A stretch of 25,835 nucleotides of DNA from IMG/VR virus record IMGVR_UViG_3300025652_000475, positions 1 through 25,835 of that record. The stretch is one strand, 5' to 3'. Of this stretch, positions 21,941-25,835 are shown piece by piece (positions within the stretch are counted from its first letter, which is position 1; each line of letters starts with the position of its first letter). Source of the stretch: a virus. Under the pieces are notes generated by a model. It saw only the letters and a program-made list of their open reading frames with translations. It searched no databases and was not told the DNA's origin. Position numbers and translations under genes: made by a program.

Positions 21941-23556
21941 TATTCTTCTTCCTCTTCTTTATACCATTTTGATTCAGAGTTTATCTTCCATGAACCAGCT
22001 TCATTAATCTCGTATCGTGATACCTCTTCACCATCCACTGTCTCGCACAGCACTTCATTGTTGTACAACTCACCATCCCAATCGGATCTAAAGTAATCGT
22101 CCATACTCTCAGGCGAGATCCACTCATCTTCCCACTCACAGTACCCAACATCGTCAATGTGCCAGTACTTGTAGTCAGTACATCTGACGAACATATCACC
22201 CTCTTCTACAGCCCAAGATGATACAGTCAGTTCTTCTTTATCACCCCGTCTGTTGAGAGCAAAGGCAGTGCGGGAATCATTGACATGAAAGGACTCTTGT
22301 GCATACTCGCAGAAGAAATGGTTCTCACTGTAGCAATCATCGCAGCAATCACCCTCGTAATACTCTGAGTAGTTTGCATAGTCCTCCTGAATCCTGTCAC
22401 CACAACAGGTACACTGAAGTCCACCAGATGATATAATACCTTGGTAGTTGCTTGCATCTATCTCACCACCATGAGTCTGCACTAGATACTCCTCATCACA
22501 GGTAAGATCGAGAGTACGTGGCTCTACATCTAGGTAAGGGCCAATGAAAGATGTTGGTGGATCTTCATGCACATCCTCAGGCACAGCAGTCAATCTGGCA
22601 CCACACCAATCAGGGTTGCGAATCTCTGCACCCCTACCTATCAGATGATGCTCTATCATGTCAAGTGCTTGCTCCGATACACCATAGATAGGCCCAGCTT
22701 GAGGTACACCGCTGTCATGTGCGACATATACGACACACCTAGCTGCAATACGCTGCTCACTGTCAAACACTGTGATGATCTCGAAGTCACCACTGCCGTA
22801 CACTTCTGCGGGGTGGCACTTGAGGTGCTCAAAGTCGTACCGCATACAGCTAGACGCAGAAGACTTGCGAGTCCATGTGGTGTCGATGTTCTCCATAGGT
22901 GCTTGATCACCACTATACGCTAGCTTGAAAGCCTCTCGATCAGTTGATACGGATAGGGTGAGGTCACGCTTGGCAAACTTCTGTAAGAAACTATCGACAA
23001 ACATGATGACCTGCTTGTGCTCAACCTCAGGGAACATGGCAGTGAAGGCACGACCGGGCTTCATAGCTGTGTGCCGATCCTCAATACGCATACCCAGGTC
23101 TCTGTAGATACTGATCTTGCCGGGCGATAGCTTGGATCGGATAGGTGAGAAGGCACGTAACCTGCGGTCAAAGTCAAAGACCTTGGGGTCAGGCATACCG
23201 AATACACTGTGGTTCACAATGTAGTTTACAAGCCAACTAAACAGCTCTGCATCAGATGTACCACCAACAGGTATCTCTGACCATGAACCCCACCCTTTGA
23301 TAACAGGGTCAAGCTCAGACTCATCGACAGTCAACATCTTCTTGACGATAAATCCATCCTGATCTGGACGATGCAGCCAGTACCCCTTGCCGTTGTCGAG
23401 TATTACAAATCCACCGACTAGGTTTCTGAAATTGTCAGCTGTAACAACTGGTGCTGACGGATGTTCATGCTCTACATCGTAGGTTTTGTATGGGGTTACA
23501 TACTCTGCAAGATCCCAATCAGGTGACACATTTACTGCCACTAAAGAATATCTCAT
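21940..23556 (-). CDS. Large acidic protein with C-terminal Cys-rich (zinc-ribbon-like) region, unknown function
   Basis: The protein has 538 residues. A GGAGT site lies eight bases before ATG, just after a terminator. The N-terminal two thirds are unrecognised, with a notable block SSASSCMRYDFEHLKCHPAEVYGSG (read as SSASSCMRY at 232-240 and HLKCHPAEVY at 244-253). The C-terminal third has CTCC (382-385) and CCDDC (404-408), a probable zinc site. Two similar segments follow, FFCEYAQESFHVND (414-427) and YCEWEDEWISPES (472-484), suggesting an internal duplication. The tail is EEEEE. It is coupled by TAATG to the zinc peptidase. I cannot assign a function; it could be the peptidase's partner or substrate adaptor. 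Confidence 0.8.
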   Translation of the reverse strand: MRYSLVAVNVSPDWDLAEYVTPYKTYDVEHEHPSAPVVTADNFRNLVGGFVILDNGKGYWLHRPDQDGFIVKKMLTVDESELDPVIKGWGSWSEIPVGGTSDAELFSWLVNYIVNHSVFGMPDPKVFDFDRRLRAFSPIRSKLSPGKISIYRDLGMRIEDRHTAMKPGRAFTAMFPEVEHKQVIMFVDSFLQKFAKRDLTLSVSTDREAFKLAYSGDQAPMENIDTTWTRKSSASSCMRYDFEHLKCHPAEVYGSGDFEIITVFDSEQRIAARCVVYVAHDSGVPQAGPIYGVSEQALDMIEHHLIGRGAEIRNPDWCGARLTAVPEDVHEDPPTSFIGPYLDVEPRTLDLTCDEEYLVQTHGGEIDASNYQGIISSGGLQCTCCGDRIQEDYANYSEYYEGDCCDDCYSENHFFCEYAQESFHVNDSRTAFALNRRGDKEELTVSSWAVEEGDMFVRCTDYKYWHIDDVGYCEWEDEWISPESMDDYFRSDWDGELYNNEVLCETVDGEEVSRYEINEAGSWKINSESKWYKEEEEE

Positions 23557-23568
23557 TTCACTTACTCC

Positions 23569-23602
23569 AAAAAAGAATGCCCCACACAGTTAAGCATGGG
23601 GC
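23569..23602 (-). terminator. Intrinsic terminator after the 132-residue gene
   Basis: On the - strand GCCCCA/TGGGGC forms a 6-bp stem with a 12-base loop, followed by ATTC and six T. It starts eight bases after the stop of the DNA-binding-like gene and ends just before the ribosome binding site of the 538-residue gene. Confidence 0.8.
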
Positions 23603-23609
23603 GATTTAA

Positions 23610-24008
23610 TTAGGCATCAATGATACCTACTTTATGTTCAGTCACAGTGACAGTCTTGAAGGTGTCACCTACCTTTAACTTGGAACGGATCTTACCAAAC
23701 TCAGTGGCAGACATTACCTTACCATTCATGATGTAACCACCACGCTTTACCACAAGGTTCAGCTTACCTTTCGGCAGCTTCTTAGGAGCTACTGCACGAG
23801 CCGGATCAGGGTTACGTGCGGCAGACTTAGGCAGGAACCCAAGACGCTTGTAGTGGTACGACAGGGCGACCCTAGACATATCTATATTGAAGTGCTCTAC
23901 AGTCGCAGGTGCCGTGTGGTTGCTGTAGTATTTGCAGATTTCCATCCACTGAGCATCAGACAAGTTGAGTTTAACACCAGATGCACGAGTTGTTGTAGTA
24001 TTAGCCAT
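23610..24008 (-). CDS. Small basic, HTH-like DNA-binding protein (tentative)
   Basis: The protein has 132 residues and is strongly basic in the middle. Residues 18-60 (DAQWMEICKYY, TVEHFNID, ALSYHYKRLGFLPKS) have the length and spacing of a helix-turn-helix in which a short helix is followed by a recognition-like helix with Tyr, Lys and Arg. A Pro/Lys-rich linker leads to a beta-rich C-terminal domain (GKLNLVVKRGGYIMNGK, VGDTFKTVTVTEHKVG). It has its own leader with stem-loops and its own terminator, so it is a separately controlled unit; this would fit a regulator. The HTH call is by eye only. Confidence 0.65.
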   Translation of the reverse strand: MANTTTTRASGVKLNLSDAQWMEICKYYSNHTAPATVEHFNIDMSRVALSYHYKRLGFLPKSAARNPDPARAVAPKKLPKGKLNLVVKRGGYIMNGKVMSATEFGKIRSKLKVGDTFKTVTVTEHKVGIIDA

Positions 24009-24012
24009 GATT

Positions 24013-24085
24013 TTATCTCCTCAGATAAGTTATACGATACCCCAATGGTATCACGCTACGCACCCTCAAGTGCGCAGTCTGATAC
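24013..24085 (-). promoter_or_regulatory. Structured leader with alternative hairpins around the ribosome binding site
   Basis: Between the small membrane gene and the HTH-like gene the - strand can form a GTATCA/TGATAC outer stem (24085-24080 with 24053-24048) around a CGCAC/GTGCG hairpin (24074-24059). It can alternatively form GATACC/GGTATC (24052-24036), which uses overlapping bases. A third hairpin TTATCT/AGATAA (24028-24013) holds the Shine-Dalgarno GAGGAG across its loop and stem. No U-run is present, so control of translation rather than termination is more likely. Confidence 0.55.
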
Positions 24086-24106
24086 TATCGTAACGTCACA
24101 CAGATT

Positions 24107-24229
24107 TCATAGCTGAGAAACTCCATACAGATAACCCCAGAAAAAGAACAGTGCTGACGACAGGACAAGACCTATCACCACATTCCACATGACATACCTT
24201 TGCTGTCGTTTTCTCTCTCGTCTATTCAT
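24107..24229 (-). CDS. Small single-helix membrane protein, 40 residues
   Basis: This short frame begins at ATG 24229, joined to the upstream stop as TAATG. It encodes a very basic head (MNRRERKRQQRY) followed by a hydrophobic helix (VVIGLVLSSALFFFWGYLYG). The positive-inside rule predicts a cytoplasmic N-terminus. Such tiny membrane proteins in phages may be holin-like, superinfection-exclusion or host-interaction factors; none can be assigned here. Confidence 0.65.
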   Translation of the reverse strand: MNRRERKRQQRYVMWNVVIGLVLSSALFFFWGYLYGVSQL

Positions 24230-24516
24230 TACATGATCCCCCTGATCCTATTAGTTTCTATTGAAATCTCCAGAGCAATGGAGATAGCTTCACTCGTCAC
24301 ATCATACTCAGCTGCTATGTATCCACCCTCAAGTTCAGCATCCGTATGACCAAAGTCAGCATCAGCATCCACAAGTTTCCTGACACATTCACGCAGGTCT
24401 TTACCTTTGACAAACACACGTTCAGCACCGGATTCGTTTTCATACCACCCACAGAGAACGTATCGTTCATCAATAGGATTCAGACGCATCTGCGACAAGT
24501 CTTTCACAATGTTCAT
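24229..24516 (-). CDS. Small acidic protein of unknown function
   Basis: The best start is ATG at 24516 (95 residues, MNIVKDLSQMRLNP), six bases after AAAGGAA; the longer frame has no better site and would run back through the terminator at 24546-24576. It is acidic, with sequences DADADFGHTDAELEGG and SEAISIALEISIETN that look helical. It follows an intrinsic terminator and is joined to the small membrane gene as TAATG, so these two form a short early transcription unit. No family is recognised. Confidence 0.68.
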   Translation of the reverse strand: MNIVKDLSQMRLNPIDERYVLCGWYENESGAERVFVKGKDLRECVRKLVDADADFGHTDAELEGGYIAAEYDVTSEAISIALEISIETNRIRGIM

Positions 24517-24545
24517 ATCATTTCCTTTCGCTGTTGGATATGCAC

Positions 24546-24576
24546 AAGAAAACACCCCACGCTTTCACATGAGGTG
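24546..24576 (-). terminator. Intrinsic terminator after the first early gene
   Basis: On the - strand CACCTCATG pairs with CGTGGGGTG over nine positions (two G-U pairs) with a six-base loop, followed by TTTTCTT. It lies 29 bases downstream of the stop of the 171-residue gene. Confidence 0.82.
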
Positions 24577-24604
24577 CTCATCTACTGTATATCTTTTGTG
24601 GTAT

Positions 24605-25120
24605 TTATGCTGCAACTTTCAAGCCTGTACGTTGAGCCTGTAGTGCTGCAATCATTGCTTCGAGGTGCTCAGGTTGAGCTTTCACGTTACGTTCAGCCCA
24701 TGCAGTTGCATCAAATTCTTTTGGGGGCTTTGCAGCCTTAGGGAAAGCATCATCAAAGGCACTTGAACGTAGGCCACAGTTAGACGCAGCGAGCATGGAG
24801 ACACTCTTTAGGCCATCGAGATTGAGACCACCATTCTCACCCACCTTCACACCGGGCTTACCATCCTTGAATGTAAACTTCACATCAGACAATGCGACAG
24901 CCAAGATACGCTTGAGCGGTGCAGAGAATTGCTTAAGGGAATACCCCTCTACCGCAGATTTGTATCCACCATATTTCTTGCCATTCGTGAAGGCAATTAG
25001 AGCATACATCGGTAGATTGTTTTTCTCACCGAATTGCTCAAGCGCATACTGCACCGCCTTAAAGAACCCATACTCTGCACCTCGTGCATTAGATACCCAA
25101 TTTTTCACATAATCTGTCAT
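24605..25120 (-). CDS. First early-region protein, unknown function
   Basis: I chose the ATG at 25120 (171 residues, MTDYVKNWVSNARGAEYG) because AGGAG lies eight bases upstream; the open frame continues to 25213 through a region with a hairpin and no good site. It has a Phe/Tyr-rich N-terminal helix, then a basic middle (SAPLKRILAVALSDVKFTF), a Gly-rich turn (KVGENGGLNLDG) and a helical Ala-rich C-terminus (QPEHLEAMIAALQAQ). Being nearest to the control region and followed by its own terminator, it is probably expressed first. Function unknown. Confidence 0.72.
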   Translation of the reverse strand: MTDYVKNWVSNARGAEYGFFKAVQYALEQFGEKNNLPMYALIAFTNGKKYGGYKSAVEGYSLKQFSAPLKRILAVALSDVKFTFKDGKPGVKVGENGGLNLDGLKSVSMLAASNCGLRSSAFDDAFPKAAKPPKEFDATAWAERNVKAQPEHLEAMIAALQAQRTGLKVAA

Positions 25121-25251
25121 GGCTAAAACTCCTCTATTGCCATTCAACAAAACACACCACACCATGCGATGTGCTTTGCACGCTGGCAACGTGCAGTCCC
25201 TCACTAGATACAATTCCCCTTGATAAATCTAAGGGGTAGCTTTCACAGGAC

Positions 25252-25306
25252 ACACCAACTTGCACATAGACTACCACCTATATGGTGGGCGTATGTGTTT
25301 TGGTGT
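25252..25306. repeat. Three-part interrupted inverted repeat
   Basis: Three nested arms pair in register: ACACCAA (25252-25258) with TTGGTGT (25300-25306), CACATA (25263-25268) with TATGTG (25292-25297), and CCACC (25274-25278) with GGTGG (25284-25288) around a TATAT loop. This gives 18 base pairs in one long hairpin. It could fold in either transcript; no T run adjoins it directly. Confidence 0.75.
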
Positions 25307-25354
25307 TTATATCTGAATTTTTCGGGCCGCATTACTGTTTAAATGTTGTCACCC

Positions 25355-25376
25355 ACAGGGACGATATCGAACCTGT
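25355..25376. promoter_or_regulatory. 22-bp operator-like dyad
   Basis: ACAGG (25355-25359) and CCTGT (25372-25376) flank the perfect palindrome CGATATCG, so 18 of 22 positions are symmetric. Length and symmetry resemble phage repressor operators. No second copy was found nearby. Confidence 0.5.
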
Positions 25377-25503
25377 TTGCAATATTATTAGGCCATGATC
25401 ATCATTGCGTGATTTTATCCATCATCGGGATTGTCAGACCCTAGGTATCACATGGCACTTATTCAATTTTCAAATAGCGTGGGTGCCAATCCGTCTGCTA
25501 GTG

Positions 25504-25577
25504 GCCTATCGAATTCTCTTGGTCACCTAAGCTCCGTTTAAATCCGATAATCGGCATAGATCAGGTAATTGATAGGC
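25504..25577. repeat. Inverted repeat enclosing a palindrome
   Basis: GCCTATC (25504-25510) and GATAGGC (25571-25577) are exact inverted copies. Between them lies CCGATAATCGG (25544-25554), a palindrome around one central base. It may be a protein-binding site or part of a structured region. Confidence 0.45.
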
Positions 25578-25584
25578 AGTCAAC

Positions 25585-25612
25585 ACCCAGTAAGTAGTTG
25601 ATTTTATTGGGT
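25585..25612. repeat. Stem-loop
   Basis: ACCCAGTAA (25585-25593) pairs with TTATTGGGT (25604-25612) over nine positions with one G-U pair and a ten-base loop. It stands at the boundary to the AT-rich repeat cluster. Confidence 0.5.
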
Positions 25613-25640
25613 AATATTCTTCTACCTGCTCTAAGTATTT

Positions 25641-25660
25641 GTTTTCGTTGGATAATAAAA
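25641..25660 (+). repeat. Direct repeat A, copy 1
   Basis: GTTTTCGTTGGATAATAAAA differs from the copy at 25711-25730 at two of 20 bases. GATAAT within it is -10-like. Confidence 0.6.
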
Positions 25661-25710
25661 GATTAAATTAAATTAGCTAATAGTTTCAGTGGGTTAGCTT
25701 GTAACCTGTT

Positions 25711-25730
25711 GTTTTCATTAGATAATAAAA
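25711..25730 (+). repeat. Direct repeat A, copy 2, with possible promoter
   Basis: This is the second copy of the 20-base repeat, 70 bases after the first. TTGTAA at 25699-25704 and GATAAT at 25721-25726 are 16 bases apart, so a rightward sigma70-like promoter is possible. Confidence 0.55.
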
Positions 25731-25766
25731 ATGCAATTAATTTGAATTAATATTGATTATCTAATG
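25716..25766. other. AT-rich nested palindrome, replication origin candidate
   Basis: CATTAGATAA (25716-25725) and TTATCTAATG (25757-25766) are exact 10-bp inverted arms. Within the 31-base interval sits ATTAATTTGAATTAAT (25736-25751), symmetric at 14 of 16 positions. The neighbourhood is almost pure A/T, with ATTAGCTAAT (25672-25681) as another perfect palindrome. Confidence 0.5.
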
Positions 25767-25791
25767 TTTTCAATAACTTAGATAGTTGTTG
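25757..25791 (+). repeat. 42-bp tandem repeat, copy 1
   Basis: A 35-base unit beginning TTATCTAATGTTTTCAATA is followed by a 7-base spacer TGGGTGG and then a second unit at 25799-25833 with two A-to-G differences. Confidence 0.8.
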
Positions 25792-25798
25792 TGGGTGG

Positions 25799-25833
25799 TT
25801 ATCTAATGTTTTCAATAGCTTAGGTAGTTGTTG
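25799..25833 (+). repeat. 42-bp tandem repeat, copy 2
   Basis: This second copy of the 35-base unit stops two bases before the window edge, so more copies may follow. GTTTTCA is the shared core also found in repeat A. Confidence 0.8.
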
Positions 25834-25835
25834 CG

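Larger units (their letters stand above)
25121..25835. other. Gene-free control region / origin candidate
   Basis: No convincing open frame on either strand. It holds hairpins at 25177-25195 (TGCACG/CGTGCA) and 25216-25236 (CCCCTT/AAGGGG), a large interrupted inverted repeat, two operator-like dyads, two further inverted repeats and an AT-rich repeat cluster from about 25620 to the window end. No consensus -35/-10 pair for the leftward 171-residue gene was found. Confidence 0.7.

Noticed and set aside
21486-22923. Open frames on the + strand (21486-21824, 22567-22923)
   Set aside because: They lie antisense to the zinc peptidase and the 538-residue protein, lack ribosome binding sites and show composition typical of shadow frames.
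24346-24741. Open frame of 131 codons on the + strand
   Set aside because: It runs antisense through two early genes and the terminator between them, with no ribosome binding site.
24605-25213. Longer 202-residue version of the first early gene
   Set aside because: The added 31 residues start without a ribosome binding site and cover a hairpin; the ATG at 25120 has AGGAG at proper spacing.
25216-25236. CCCCTT/AAGGGG hairpin as a terminator
   Set aside because: No T run follows on either strand, so it is recorded only as a stem-loop.
25641-25835. Possible CRISPR array in the repeat cluster
   Set aside because: Units of 35 bases are separated by only 7 bases, repeats diverge and are AT-rich, and no cas1 or cas2 is near. 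The Cas4-like gene is an ordinary phage exonuclease.

Overview
The window reads as a contiguous piece of a bacteriophage genome, most likely a short-tailed (podovirus-type) phage of a marine bacterium, plausibly an alphaproteobacterium. The reasons are the combination of a T7-type primase-helicase, a family A DNA polymerase, a B12-dependent (class II) ribonucleotide reductase, ThyX, MazG, PhoH and large ejection-type virion proteins. This gene set is known from marine podoviruses such as roseophage SIO1 and the cobaviruses; the placement is an inference from gene content, not a database result. No rRNA, no host housekeeping genes and no phage RNA polymerase are visible.

Layout. Bases 1-8287 (+ strand) hold the end of a late structural block: a truncated Q/N-rich virion protein with an unbroken 11-residue repeat, a lysozyme-domain virion protein, two further structural proteins and a 1163-residue internal (ejection) protein. 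From 8284 to 25120 every gene lies on the - strand, so transcription runs right to left and converges on the structural block with the two stop codons overlapping.

Read in the direction of transcription, the early region starts with a 171-residue protein, a terminator, a 95-residue protein, a small membrane protein, a structured leader with a small DNA-binding-like protein, a second terminator, and then a coupled pair: a 538-residue Cys-rich acidic protein and an M20/M28-like zinc peptidase. A clear sigma70-type promoter with palindromic operator candidates follows. It drives an intact tRNA-Arg(UCU), a 15-codon leader peptide and a tyrosine recombinase. Next comes a dense string of overlapping small genes, ThyX, the primase-helicase, DNA polymerase, single-strand binding protein, a UUCG hairpin terminator, a Cas4/RecB-like exonuclease, a resolvase-like nuclease, MazG, ribonucleotide reductase with a coupled glutaredoxin, another nuclease candidate, PhoH and an AT-hook protein.

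How it fits together. RNR, glutaredoxin, ThyX and MazG supply and clean dNTPs. Primase-helicase, polymerase and SSB replicate DNA, and up to three PD-(D/E)XK nucleases process it. The integrase and its operator-flanked promoter suggest a possible temperate option. About 700 bp at the right end carry no gene but are packed with inverted repeats, operator-like dyads, an AT-rich nested palindrome and 42-bp tandem repeats that run towards the window edge: a control region or replication origin candidate. Several genes too short for ordinary ORF calling (52, 43, 59, 40 and 15 codons) are supported by ribosome binding sites and ATGA/TAATG-type overlaps.
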